Shown: one piece after another, positions 51,532-60,000 of the stretch
Layout: each line of letters begins with the position of its first letter
Position numbering within the stretch: position 1 is the stretch's first letter
Source of the DNA: Geminocystis sp050753365
Lineage (GTDB): Bacteria; Cyanobacteriota; Cyanobacteriia; Cyanobacteriales; Cyanobacteriaceae
Reading direction: 5' to 3'
Length of the DNA: 64,000 nucleotides
Assembly: GCF_050753365.1 (NCBI RefSeq)
Contig: NZ_JBLZFY010000007.1
Location: forward strand, 23,153-87,152
The notes under the pieces: generated by a model
The model's input: only the letters and a program-made list of their open reading frames with translations
What the model was told of the DNA's origin: nothing
Databases searched by the model: none
Made by a program: the position numbers and the translations under genes

Positions 51532-52869
51532 CTATTTTGCAAAACTATCATCAAGAAGCAACTTTTCCGCATCATCCCCGATTCTAATAGTAATATCAGA
51601 GTCTATTTCCCCGATGGAGGAGGATTCTAATTCCCCAAAATTGAGAATGCGTTTTATCCTTTGCGCCGATCGAGTATCTCCTTTTTGCACGATAATTTGA
51701 GTAACAGGGATACCATAGGAAGAATTGCGAGATAAGTAAACATTTTCATAGCCGTTTTCTTCCAGATATAAAGCCACTTTTCGGGCTAATTGTCGATTAG
51801 AAGTTGTGTTTTGAATACTTATACGCAGTCGTTGGCTCGATCGACTATAATCAGAACGAGAATCAGCATTGAGAAAATCTTGAATTACCCTACTTTTCTC
51901 ATCTTCAGAAATCAACCAATAGCTAAGACGATATTCTTGAGGAGAACTAGGTCTTCCGGGTAACATTACCATACGCACATCTTGCTTGTCAATACTTAAC
52001 CCAAAAGCCGCCAAATTGAAGATTTCAGCCGTAGTCAAATCCGTGTCGATTTCTTCCTCCAGTAATTTTATGGCTTGAGGAATTTTAAATAAACCTTGAG
52101 GAGATTGTAACTTTTTCTGTAACGCTTTGAGTAACATTTGTTGTCTTTGTACCCTGCCAATATCCCCTAAATTATCATTACGAAAACGGGAAAATTGCTC
52201 GGCTTCATCACCATTTAAGACTTGTTTTCCTTCCTTTAAATCAATATACAAGCCTTGAGTTTTATCAGTATATTTCATATCCATCGGTACATAAACCTCA
52301 ACACCGCCGATTAAATCTACTAAATCTCGAAAAGCATTAGTAGTAACTCGAATATGCTTATCGATAGTGATACCCTCAAAATTTTCTTGAATAACCTCCT
52401 TCGCAAAATCTACTCCCCCTATAGCATTCGCACCATTAATTTTATCATAACGTCCATTAGGGAATCTCACTCGACTATCCCTCGGAATTGATAAAACTCT
52501 TAAAGAATTATCATCAGGCTGAAAACGTACCAATAGCATCGTATCACTACGCCCTGAAAAACGACTAGGAGAATAATCATTCTCCTCTGTTAAACCATCT
52601 ACTCCCATCACTAAAATATTAACAGGATTGTCTAATTGTTGAGTAAAAAAAGCATTTATCCCAAATTTTTTAATAGCTTCTATTTTATTGATAAAAGGGT
52701 TAAAATCAATGGGAGTTTTTAAGCCCACTGTTATCCCTAAAAAACTAGAAACGGCGGCGGTAATAGTAAAACATCCTCCCCAAATAAAACCTTGATATAA
52801 AGGAGAAAAAGGCTTTTTTTTATGTTTAGAATTAGATGATTTTTGACTAGGTTTATGTTTCAATTTCAC
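51532..52869 (-). CDS. LytR-CpsA-Psr (LCP) family protein
   Basis: LCP proteins transfer glycan polymers from lipid carriers to the cell wall; in cyanobacteria their acceptors are unclear. The 445-residue protein has a basic N-terminus, one membrane helix (about 28-50), the LCP catalytic domain (about 80-250) with VLSIPRDSRVRFPNGRYDKI and INGANAIGG and the conserved Arg/Asp sites (FSRFRNDNLGDIGRVQRQQM), and a C-terminal LytR_C domain (about 350-430). A polar linker joins the domains. It is monocistronic and flanked by heptamer arrays on both sides. Confidence 0.93.
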   Translation of the reverse strand: MKLKHKPSQKSSNSKHKKKPFSPLYQGFIWGGCFTITAAVSSFLGITVGLKTPIDFNPFINKIEAIKKFGINAFFTQQLDNPVNILVMGVDGLTEENDYSPSRFSGRSDTMLLVRFQPDDNSLRVLSIPRDSRVRFPNGRYDKINGANAIGGVDFAKEVIQENFEGITIDKHIRVTTNAFRDLVDLIGGVEVYVPMDMKYTDKTQGLYIDLKEGKQVLNGDEAEQFSRFRNDNLGDIGRVQRQQMLLKALQKKLQSPQGLFKIPQAIKLLEEEIDTDLTTAEIFNLAAFGLSIDKQDVRMVMLPGRPSSPQEYRLSYWLISEDEKSRVIQDFLNADSRSDYSRSSQRLRISIQNTTSNRQLARKVALYLEENGYENVYLSRNSSYGIPVTQIIVQKGDTRSAQRIKRILNFGELESSSIGEIDSDITIRIGDDAEKLLLDDSFAK

Positions 52870-52879
52870 AATTAATTAG

Positions 52880-53004
52880 ATTGAGTAATAAGTAATAAGT
52901 AACGAGTAATGAGTAATGAGTAAAAAGCAACTGGCAAAAGTTATTAATTCTCAATTCTTCATTCTTAATTCTCAATTCTTCATTCTTAATTCTTAATTAT
53001 TAAT
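52880..53004. repeat. Heptamer arrays upstream of the LCP gene
   Basis: Units of AATAAGT, then GAGTAAT, then TTAATTC/TCAATTC/TTCATTC variants fill nearly all of the 136-bp spacer, up to the stop codon of the next gene. Confidence 0.85.
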
Positions 53005-53005
53005 T

Positions 53006-53593
53006 CTAAATGTTGATTTCACTGGGTTGATTATAAGTAGCGATAATGCGATGGCAACCAGATTCAGGATTTGCCCATTGATAAATATATTCTTTCGGAT
53101 TACCCCAACATAAACCTAAATATATCTCATCTGTTCCACCATCTAACTCTGCCCATTCCGCTTTTTGATATAATTGTTCTAAATATTCTTGTGATATAGG
53201 GGAGGTTCGATCGATACTAAGATAAAACTTCATCCCTTCGGTAGCATCACGCCAAAAATCTAACACAGAAGCCTTAGCATTCATCAGAATTTCCTTATCC
53301 CCCTCAATAGCGATTAATTGATTATAAACTTCAGGGCAACTAAAAGACTTGCCTTGAAAATTAACCTTGCGCCAAATTACTCCAGAAACCTTATTTTGTC
53401 GTTGATATTCATGGATTTGTTGACGAAAATCACGGAAGACAAAAACCCGACTCATTTTTTCTAAATCCATCGCCTTGGCTACCACAGGATTATCTAGCTT
53501 TTCTTCCGCATTAAAGATAATTCTCTTTCCTCCCCAAGTTGCCCTTAATTCTAACTCTAAAAATTTAATTAATTCGTCTGTGGTATAACTCAT
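53006..53593 (-). CDS. Conserved hypothetical protein
   Basis: I do not recognise a named family. The 195-residue soluble protein has RATWGGKRIIFNAEEKLDN, FVFRDFRQQIHEYQRQNK, FWRDATEGMKFYLSIDRT and LGLCWGNPKEYIYQWANP as distinctive stretches; there is no signal peptide. It has the look of a conserved cyanobacterial protein. A bilin-lyase fold (CpcS/CpcT) was considered but the known signatures are not seen. It starts 31 bp after the stop side of the HAD gene, on the same strand, suggesting co-transcription with it. Confidence 0.6.
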   Translation of the reverse strand: MSYTTDELIKFLELELRATWGGKRIIFNAEEKLDNPVVAKAMDLEKMSRVFVFRDFRQQIHEYQRQNKVSGVIWRKVNFQGKSFSCPEVYNQLIAIEGDKEILMNAKASVLDFWRDATEGMKFYLSIDRTSPISQEYLEQLYQKAEWAELDGGTDEIYLGLCWGNPKEYIYQWANPESGCHRIIATYNQPSEINI

Positions 53594-53624
53594 TTCCTGA
53601 CTTGCTAGTAAATCTCATTCAACA

Positions 53625-54398
53625 TTAGAATACATCATTGCTAGTAAAATTGACTAACGAAAGCAAATTAATGTTCGGATTTTTTTGTGCTTTCTGTTTA
53701 CTTTCTTCAGTATTATAACCCCAAAGGGCGAAAAATAGTTTTACCTGTTGTAAATCTGACTGCTGATTGACTAATTCTAAAGCCTCCAATCTATCTTCAA
53801 TAAAACACACTTCCCCCGCTTCCACTTTTTCTTTTTCAATGATTAATCTTAAAGTTTCATATTTAGGGCGTTTAACTTCTTTGCCAAAAATAGTATTTTC
53901 TGCTAAATAAATGCCTTCTTTTTCTAATAACTGTCTCGCAAATTTGCCTTCTTTAGTCGTAATTATATAAATTTTTATTTGCTGATTAATAAGTTGTTTA
54001 ATTTTAGCTTTTACTCCATTATATAAACTTTGTAAAGATAACCATTTATTAATATCATCTCTAATTTGTTTTTCTCTAACTTCATCTAATTTTTTACTAA
54101 GAGTAGTTATGTTAATTCCTTCTAAATCAAGCAATTTTACAGCTTTTTCTTTGATATTATGCCAATTTTTTAAAATATTTTCAGGAGTTTCACCCCAAGT
54201 TAAAACTCTCAATAATAAAGGCATTTCCCATCCAGTTTCTACCACAGGACGTAATATATTAAACTGAGATTGTAAACTATCAAGCTCGATCGATGAACTG
54301 TCATGCCAAATTGATTGATAAACTAATTTACTGCTGTAAAAATATTCCTTTAAACCATCACAAATAACACCATCAAAATCTGTTACTAAAATTTTCAT
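53625..54398 (-). CDS. HAD family hydrolase
   Basis: The 257-residue protein is a haloacid dehalogenase-fold phosphatase. Motif I is KILVTDFDGVICDG, with both Asp residues at 7 and 9. Motif II is IYIITTKEGKFAR (about 151). Motif III/IV lies at FGKEVKRPKYE and CFIEDRLEALELV (about 208). The cap is a helical C1-type insertion (about 17-130). Substrate is unknown. The orphan nucleotidyltransferase gene lies 5 bp upstream, so the pair is co-transcribed; the conserved hypothetical gene is next downstream. Confidence 0.85.
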   Translation of the reverse strand: MKILVTDFDGVICDGLKEYFYSSKLVYQSIWHDSSSIELDSLQSQFNILRPVVETGWEMPLLLRVLTWGETPENILKNWHNIKEKAVKLLDLEGINITTLSKKLDEVREKQIRDDINKWLSLQSLYNGVKAKIKQLINQQIKIYIITTKEGKFARQLLEKEGIYLAENTIFGKEVKRPKYETLRLIIEKEKVEAGEVCFIEDRLEALELVNQQSDLQQVKLFFALWGYNTEESKQKAQKNPNINLLSLVNFTSNDVF

Positions 54399-54403
54399 AA
54401 TCT

Positions 54404-54709
54404 TTATCTAATTAACATTAAAGGTTGAGCCTCCGTCAAAATTTGCTCTCTTATCAAGACACTAATACCATCTTCCGTTAAAACATCCACCCTACGCCCT
54501 AAAAGTTCCTGTAAATCCATTAATAAACCTCCCGGAAACCAAGGGCTAGTCTTGGTTGAATCATAATCAATCAAAAAATCAATATCACTATCTAGGGTAT
54601 CTTCTCCCCTCACTACCGAACCAAAAACTCGCACATTAAAAGCCCCATGTTTATCAGCTAAATCCAAAATTTCTTGGCGTTTTTCTTTTAGTTTTTCCAG
54701 TAAAGACAT
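54404..54709 (-). CDS. MNT-type minimal nucleotidyltransferase
   Basis: This 101-residue protein is of the MntA/DUF86-partner type: RVFGSVVRGEDTLDSDIDFL carries the GS-x10-DxD nucleotidyltransferase motif (Gly-Ser 30-31, Asp 41 and 43) and is followed by MDLQELLGRRVDVL with the third acid. In the well-studied pair it adenylylates the HepT toxin. No HepT-like gene is next to it here; a HAD hydrolase gene follows after 5 bp. It may be an orphan antitoxin or have an unrelated role. Confidence 0.85.
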   Translation of the reverse strand: MSLLEKLKEKRQEILDLADKHGAFNVRVFGSVVRGEDTLDSDIDFLIDYDSTKTSPWFPGGLLMDLQELLGRRVDVLTEDGISVLIREQILTEAQPLMLIR

Positions 54710-54840
54710 AAACTTTGTTCCTCAAACCAATTCTAAAATAACCTTAAGTAAATATAGTTTATAGATGTTTTTGTGTATTGATTTTTATATTCTATTAAAA
54801 TATGCGGAATATGGGTTATAAATTTTATCTTATATTATCA

Positions 54841-54902
54841 CCTAATACCTGATACCAGACAGTTTTTTTAACACAATTTATCATACTCAAAGTAAGAAAG
54901 CC
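54841..54902 (-). repeat. Half copy of family B element (B3) in the gap before sufC
   Basis: Only the end with AATTTATCATACTCAAAGTA and AAGCC is present, with CTAATACCTGATACC-type repeats inside it. The opposite GGCTCT-TCTAC end is not found. The rest of the 356-bp gap between the MNT gene and sufC is AT-rich with two CGATCGAACC words and no recognised gene. Confidence 0.65.
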
Positions 54903-55065
54903 CTAATTTTTTTTAGTTAAACAACAAAATTGTTGCTAAAGTCCAGTAGAATAGATCGACAGAAAATATAATGATACAGTAAAATCGATCGAACCTTTGT
55001 ACTTAAATCGATCACTAAAAGTGGCGCTGTGCGATCGAACCTTAAATAAAATAACTAATATAAAT

Positions 55066-55836
55066 ATGAATCAACCAATATTATCAGTTCGTAACTTAAC
55101 AGCTAGTGTGGATGGCACACCCATTTTAAAAGGGGTGAATTTAGAAATAAAAGCAGGTGAAGTACACGCTATCATGGGGCGTAACGGCTCAGGAAAAAGC
55201 ACCTTTTCTAAAGTATTAACAGGGCATCCAGAGTATGAAGTCACGGGAGGAGAAATCATTTATCAAGGGGAAAACTTACTAGAAAAAGAGCCTGAAGAAA
55301 GGGCATTAGCAGGTATATTTTTAGCATTCCAATATCCCCTAGAAATTCCCGGAGTAAGTAACCTCGACTTTTTGAGAGTTGCCTATAACGCCCGTTGCAA
55401 ACACTTAGGCTTAGAAGAATTGGACGCATTCGACTTTGAAGACTTAGTAGAGCAAAAATTAGAAGTAGTAAAAATGAACTCTGCTTTTTTAGCTAGAAGT
55501 TTAAACGAAGGCTTTTCGGGAGGGGAGAAAAAACGCAATGAGATACTGCAAATGGCATTATTAGAGCCAACTTTAGGGATTTTAGACGAAATCGACTCAG
55601 GATTAGACATTGACGCACTGCGCATCGTTTCTGAAGGGGTAAATCAACTGAGAAATTCTGACAATGCCTTTTTATTAATTACCCACTATCAGAGATTATT
55701 AGATTACATTACCCCAGATTTTGTTCATGTGATGTATCAAGGAAAAATCGTCATGAGTGGAGATAAAAACCTCGCCCTTGAATTAGAGGCAAAAGGTTAC
55801 GACTTTCTTGAAGAAGAAGAATTAGCACCAGTTTAA
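55066..55836 (+). CDS. sufC: Fe-S cluster assembly ATPase SufC
   Basis: SufC is the ABC ATPase of the SufBCD scaffold for Fe-S cluster assembly, the main system in cyanobacteria. Starting at the ATG 55066 the 256-residue protein shows VRNLTASVDGTPILKGVNLE, Walker A GRNGSGKSTFSK, the signature FSGGEKKRNEILQM and Walker B LGILDEIDSGLDIDAL, with His in ITHYQRLL. The frame could begin at 54997, but those 23 codons have no family likeness. sufD follows after 332 bp of repeats. sufB and sufS, usually in the same operon, are not in this window. Confidence 0.95.
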   Translation: MNQPILSVRNLTASVDGTPILKGVNLEIKAGEVHAIMGRNGSGKSTFSKVLTGHPEYEVTGGEIIYQGENLLEKEPEERALAGIFLAFQYPLEIPGVSNLDFLRVAYNARCKHLGLEELDAFDFEDLVEQKLEVVKMNSAFLARSLNEGFSGGEKKRNEILQMALLEPTLGILDEIDSGLDIDALRIVSEGVNQLRNSDNAFLLITHYQRLLDYITPDFVHVMYQGKIVMSGDKNLALELEAKGYDFLEEEELAPV

Positions 55837-56168
55837 TGAAGAATTAAGAATGAAGAATGAAGAATGAAGAATGAAGAATTAAGAATTAAGACTTACGCAT
55901 CTCTAAAGATATTCTGTCATTCCGAGAGTAGCGAAGGAATCTCAATCCTTTAATTTTTGCTACAAATGCGTAATTTCTAAAAAATTTAGTCGCTTTAGCC
56001 GACTTTTGCTATTAGCCGTGTAATTCATTACACGGTGGGCTATTGATTAAATCTCCAATCATTGAAACAACAAGGGCTGAAGCCCTTACTACAAAACAAC
56101 GAAAAATCTTTTATTCCCGATGTGTATTGATTAAATCTCCAATATCCTAACATCTACAATTATTAATT
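55837..56168. repeat. Repeat-filled spacer between sufC and sufD, with family C copy C2
   Basis: Right after the sufC stop are GAAGAAT/GAATGAA heptamers (to 55892), then full family C copy C2 (55888-55978) with ends GACTTACGCA and TGCGTAATTTCT, then GTGTAATTCATTACACGGTG and an AAGGGCTGAAGCCCTT palindrome near 56071-56086, then ATTAAATCTCCAAT twice. No gene is present. The pieces have been inserted between two genes that normally abut. Confidence 0.75.
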
Positions 56169-57545
56169 ATGGAAAACTCGATCGCAATATTAACACCAGA
56201 CACATTTAAAATGACAAAAGACGCTTATCTAGGAGGGTTATTACAACTAAGTGAAAATCAACCCCTTAATATCACCAATGAATTAGGTATTTATCTGGAG
56301 AAAATTCGTCAAAAATCTGCTAATGAAGTAGTGCAATTAAATCTTCCCACCGATAAAGATGAAAACTGGCGTTTTACCGACTTATCCGACTTAATTCAAC
56401 AGGATTGGCACTCATCCACCCCAAAAGAATTAAACGACATAATCTTAGAGGGATTTGCCTTAAAAGAAGCCTCCTCCTCTCGTCTCGTCTTTGTTAACGG
56501 TTATTATGCCCCCAAGTTGTCAGATATTACTGCTTTACCTGATACTGTCTATGTCGGCAACCTAGCAAATTTACCCCAAGATAAAGTTAATAAAATTAGT
56601 AGTTATTTAGGCAAAAATAATGACGAAAATGAAGTTTTTACTGCCTTAAATACCTCTGGAATCAGCGATGGTTTTGTTATCTGGGTTGCCAAAAATAGCG
56701 AGATTGAAACCCCCATTCACTTATTACACTTAACCGCCAGAGATAACCTATCAACTTTAACTCAACCTCGTATTTTAGTAGTGGGAGAGGCTAATTCTAG
56801 TGTTAATTTTATCGAATATTATGGGGCTGTGGCTTCGGGATGTTCGGATTCTGCGAAACAACAATATTATTTTACTAATACCGTTACCGAAATTACCTTA
56901 AAAGATAACGCTCAAATTAATCATACTCGTATTCAAAGGGAATCAGGAGATTGTTTTCATATTGCTAATACCATTGTTAGCCAAGCTCAAAATAGTCGTT
57001 ATACCATCAATGAAGTTAGTTTAGGAGGCAAATTATATCGTCATAACCTCCATATTAATCAAGAAGGAGAGCAAACGGAAACTTCTCTTAATGGCTTAAC
57101 CATGTTGCAGGGTAAACAAATGGGAGATACTCATTCTCAAGTTAACTTAACTAAACCTCACGGCACAGTTAATCAACTCCATAAATATATCATTGATGAT
57201 AGTGGACGAGGTGTATTTAATGGCAAAATTTATGTACCCAAATTAGCACAATTAACCAACGCTTCCCAACTTAACCGCAATTTATTGCTATCCAACAAGG
57301 CTAGAATTAACACCAAACCCGAATTACAAATCACGGCGGATAATGTGAAATGTGCGCATGGTGCAACGGTTAGCCAATTAGAAGCCGATGAGATATTTTA
57401 TTTGCGTAGTCGTGGCTTAAATGAATACGATGCTAGACATCTTTTAATCGATGCTTTTGCAGGAGAAATTATTGAAAAATTGCCTTCTGAGTCGTTAAAA
57501 CAAAGGTTAACTCAATGCGTTGCTTGTCGAACTATTGACAATTAA
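56169..57545 (+). CDS. sufD: Fe-S cluster assembly protein SufD
   Basis: SufD is the second scaffold subunit, binding SufB and SufC. The 458-residue protein has a helical start, the NWRFTDLSDLI segment and the beta-helix core typical of SufB/SufD. Signature stretches include VVGEANSSVNFIEYYG, HTRIQRESGDCFHIANT, EVSLGGKLYRHNLHINQEGE, SQLNRNLLLSNKARINTKPE and VKCAHGATVSQLEADEIFYL, followed by RSRGLNEYDARHLLIDAFAGE. The conserved CAHGAT and YL-SRG segments confirm SufD. It lies downstream of sufC but separated by inserted repeats, and leuB rather than sufS follows. Confidence 0.95.
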   Translation: MENSIAILTPDTFKMTKDAYLGGLLQLSENQPLNITNELGIYLEKIRQKSANEVVQLNLPTDKDENWRFTDLSDLIQQDWHSSTPKELNDIILEGFALKEASSSRLVFVNGYYAPKLSDITALPDTVYVGNLANLPQDKVNKISSYLGKNNDENEVFTALNTSGISDGFVIWVAKNSEIETPIHLLHLTARDNLSTLTQPRILVVGEANSSVNFIEYYGAVASGCSDSAKQQYYFTNTVTEITLKDNAQINHTRIQRESGDCFHIANTIVSQAQNSRYTINEVSLGGKLYRHNLHINQEGEQTETSLNGLTMLQGKQMGDTHSQVNLTKPHGTVNQLHKYIIDDSGRGVFNGKIYVPKLAQLTNASQLNRNLLLSNKARINTKPELQITADNVKCAHGATVSQLEADEIFYLRSRGLNEYDARHLLIDAFAGEIIEKLPSESLKQRLTQCVACRTIDN

Positions 57546-57567
57546 CGATCGAGCATGAACAATAGAG

Positions 57568-57595
57568 TAGGGTGGGCAATGCCCACCATTTTTTA
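57568..57595 (+). terminator. Palindrome copy 2 acting as likely sufD terminator
   Basis: GGTGGGCA-A-TGCCCACC is a perfect hairpin followed by ATTTTTTA, 23 bp past the sufD stop. It is also a dispersed repeat (copy at 19151), so it may be a mobile terminator-like element. Confidence 0.65.
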
Positions 57596-57693
57596 TGTAA
57601 AAAAATACTTGAACTCAGATAAAAAATAATCATAAAGACACTTTGTGACTTTGCGTCTTTGCGAGAGAAATATAAAAGAAATTATTAAAAATA

Positions 57694-58773
57694 ATGACCA
57701 AAAAATATTCTATAACATTATTACCCGGTGATGGTATTGGACCTGAAATTATGGCTGTAAGCGTCAAGGTGTTAAAAGCCGTTGCTCAACAGTGCGATAT
57801 AGAGTTTGAATTTCAAGAAGCGTTGATTGGGGGAAGTGCGATCGATGCTACAGGGACTCCATTACCCCAAGAAACCATCGATAAATGTAAAGCCAGTGAT
57901 GCGGTATTGTTAGCCGCCATCGGGGGCTATAAATGGGATAATTTACCCCGTGAGATACGCCCAGAAACAGGATTATTAGGGATTCGCTCCGCTTTAGGCT
58001 TATTCGCAAATTTACGCCCTGCAACAATTTTACCTCAATTAATCGATGCTTCCAGTTTGAAAAAAGAAGTGGTGGAAGGGGTGGACATTATGGTAGTAAG
58101 AGAGTTAACGGGGGGTATCTACTTCGGAAAACCGAAAGGTATTTTCACCACCGAAACAGGGGAAAAACGAGGAGTAAATACAATGGCTTACACTGAGTCA
58201 GAGATCGATCGAATTGCAAGGGTAGCTTTTGAAACAGCACAAAAACGCCAAAAAAGATTATGCTCAGTGGACAAAGCTAACGTTTTAGATGTATCTCAAT
58301 TATGGCGCGATCGAGTCATCAAAATATCTGAAGAATATCCCGATGTAGAATTAACTCATATGTACGTTGACAATGCGGCGATGCAGTTAGTGCGTAATCC
58401 CAAACAATTTGATACGATCGTAACTGGTAACTTATTCGGTGATATTCTCTCCGATGCGGCGGCTATGTTAACGGGTAGTATTGGAATGTTACCTTCTGCA
58501 AGTTTAGGCAGTCAAAACCCCGGATTATTCGAGCCTGTACACGGTTCAGCCCCTGATATTGCAGGAGAAGACAAAGCCAATCCATTAGCCCAAGTATTAA
58601 GTACCGCTATGATGTTGCGTTATGGATTAAATGAACCAACCCCTGGGGATAAAATCGAGAAAGCGGTGTTAAAAGTCTTAGATTTAGGCTATCGTACGGG
58701 AGATATTATGTCAGAAGGATGTAAAGGAGTCGGTTGTCAGGCTATGGGTGACGCTTTATTATCGGTTTTATAA
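57694..58773 (+). CDS. leuB: 3-isopropylmalate dehydrogenase
   Basis: LeuB oxidises and decarboxylates 3-isopropylmalate in leucine synthesis, using NAD. The 359-residue protein has the start SITLLPGDGIGPEIM, the substrate-binding loop around RPETGLLGIRSALGLFANLR, VVRELTGGIYFGKPKG, DKANVLDVSQLW, and the metal-binding EYPDVELTHMYVDNAAMQL and GNLFGDILSDAAAMLTGSIG with the NAD site GSAPDIAGEDKANP. Length and order of motifs are typical. It is separated from sufD by a hairpin terminator and so has its own promoter. Confidence 0.97.
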   Translation: MTKKYSITLLPGDGIGPEIMAVSVKVLKAVAQQCDIEFEFQEALIGGSAIDATGTPLPQETIDKCKASDAVLLAAIGGYKWDNLPREIRPETGLLGIRSALGLFANLRPATILPQLIDASSLKKEVVEGVDIMVVRELTGGIYFGKPKGIFTTETGEKRGVNTMAYTESEIDRIARVAFETAQKRQKRLCSVDKANVLDVSQLWRDRVIKISEEYPDVELTHMYVDNAAMQLVRNPKQFDTIVTGNLFGDILSDAAAMLTGSIGMLPSASLGSQNPGLFEPVHGSAPDIAGEDKANPLAQVLSTAMMLRYGLNEPTPGDKIEKAVLKVLDLGYRTGDIMSEGCKGVGCQAMGDALLSVL

Positions 58774-58965
58774 TTCACAATTCTCAATTCCCTATTTCCT
58801 ACCTCGGCTTTAATGTTTTTTTACCGTCTAAATAGGGATTGTTAAATATACTTGGTTAATATTTTCAAAAAGGATTTAAAATACTAGACAATAATAAAAA
58901 AAATGAAGTATCTTGAATTATAGCAATATCAAGATTACGATTTATCCATGGTGTGAAGGAGTAAA

Positions 58966-59691
58966 ATGACAGCAAATAGCCAACTTGTATCGGCAAAGGT
59001 AATTCAAAGTTTGGCAAGACGAGGTTTAGTAAATATATCTCGTGTGCCTAGCAAAGAACAAAAAATTAGGCTTACAAAGGCTTTCTTAAAGCGTACCTTT
59101 GATATTGTATTTTCCGCTTCTGTATTGGTGGTTTTTTCCCCCTTATACTTAATTTTAGCAATCTTAATCGCTATTAGTTCTCCCGGACCGGTTTTTTATG
59201 CCCAAGAAAGGGTTGGTAAAAACTTTAAGCATTTTAAGTGTTTTAAATTTAGGACAATGGTAGTTAATGCCGATCGAGTATTGGAAGATATGTTAGCTCG
59301 ATGTCCTGAAAAACGTCAGGAATTTGAAGAAACTTTCAAACTAAAAAATGATCCTCGTATTACATTGATTGGACATTTTTTGCGCATCACCAGTTTAGAT
59401 GAATTTCCGCAGTTTTTTAATGTTCTCAAAGGGGATATGAGTGTAGTAGGTCCTCGTCCTCTTGTCCCCGAAGAATTACATAAATACGGTGGGAAAATAG
59501 ATAAAGTTTTAACTATCAAACCGGGGTTAACGGGATTATGGCAGGTATCAGGCAGAAATGATATTCCTTACCCTCAGCGCGTTTTAATTGATGTTTATTA
59601 CGTTAATCATCATAACTGGTTTTTGGATATATGGATTATACTCAAAACTATTGGTGTTGTGCTTTTCCCTAAAGATAACGGGGCATATTAA
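58966..59691 (+). CDS. Undecaprenyl-phosphate sugar-1-phosphate transferase (bacterial sugar transferase family)
   Basis: This initiating glycosyltransferase moves a sugar-1-phosphate onto the undecaprenyl carrier for exopolysaccharide or O-chain synthesis. The 241-residue protein has a single N-terminal hydrophobic segment (about 42-66) and the catalytic domain with KRTFDIVFSASVLVVFSPLY, PVFYAQERVGKNFKHFKCFK, KFRTMVVNADR, DEFPQFFNVLKGDMSVVGPR and KPGLTGLWQVSGRND. It corresponds to the catalytic half of WcaJ-type enzymes without the extra N-terminal domains. A GGAG lies seven bases upstream. No other glycan genes are nearby. Confidence 0.93.
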   Translation: MTANSQLVSAKVIQSLARRGLVNISRVPSKEQKIRLTKAFLKRTFDIVFSASVLVVFSPLYLILAILIAISSPGPVFYAQERVGKNFKHFKCFKFRTMVVNADRVLEDMLARCPEKRQEFEETFKLKNDPRITLIGHFLRITSLDEFPQFFNVLKGDMSVVGPRPLVPEELHKYGGKIDKVLTIKPGLTGLWQVSGRNDIPYPQRVLIDVYYVNHHNWFLDIWIILKTIGVVLFPKDNGAY

Positions 59692-59692
59692 T

Positions 59693-59727
59693 AGGTAATA
59701 GGTAATAGGTAATCGGTAATAGGTAAT
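59693..59727. repeat. Heptamer array (TAATAGG)n
   Basis: Five units of TAATAGG/TAATCGG follow the sugar transferase stop, then a degenerate family A end (GATTTATTCGGCTGACTCT at 59731-59749) reaches into the sipA stop region. Confidence 0.8.
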
Positions 59728-59738
59728 GATTTTCTGAT

Positions 59739-59969
59739 TTATTCGGCTGACTCTATTACTTCAAAATATTTACTTTCTAGTAAAAAAGCACCTTGAGTAA
59801 AACGAATTGCCCAATAACCAGCAGGGCGTGTATTTAAGACTATGCCTTCTTCTCCTAAGCTAATAACTTTAGCAGGGCGTAACATGGGCATAGGATCGGC
59901 GGTTTTAACATAAGGGGGTAATTCTATTACTCTAACTCGATCGCCTGATTTTATCTTTAATGATGACAT
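59739..59969 (-). CDS. sipA: SipA (NblS-interacting regulatory protein)
   Basis: SipA is a small cyanobacterial protein that binds the ATPase domain of the stress sensor kinase NblS (Hik33) and stimulates its autophosphorylation. The 76-residue product has an SH3-like beta-barrel pattern with the family stretches GDRVRVIELPPYVKTADPMP, LGEEGIVLNTRPAGYWAIRF and GAFLLESKYFEV. The name NdhO was considered and rejected because its sequence motifs differ. It lies 31 bp downstream of mgtE on the same strand, so the two may be co-transcribed. Confidence 0.87.
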   Translation of the reverse strand: MSSLKIKSGDRVRVIELPPYVKTADPMPMLRPAKVISLGEEGIVLNTRPAGYWAIRFTQGAFLLESKYFEVIESAE

Positions 59970-60000
59970 AATAGTTTATAACAGTATAAGTAAAAATAGT

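Noticed and set aside
53006..53593. CpcS/CpcT-type bilin lyase for the 195-residue protein
   Set aside because: None of the lyase signature stretches could be found; only size and cyanobacterial context suggested it.
59739..59969. NdhO as the identity of the 76-residue protein
   Set aside because: NdhO has different conserved stretches; ELPPYVKTADPMPMLRP and GEEGIVLNTRPAGYW fit SipA instead.
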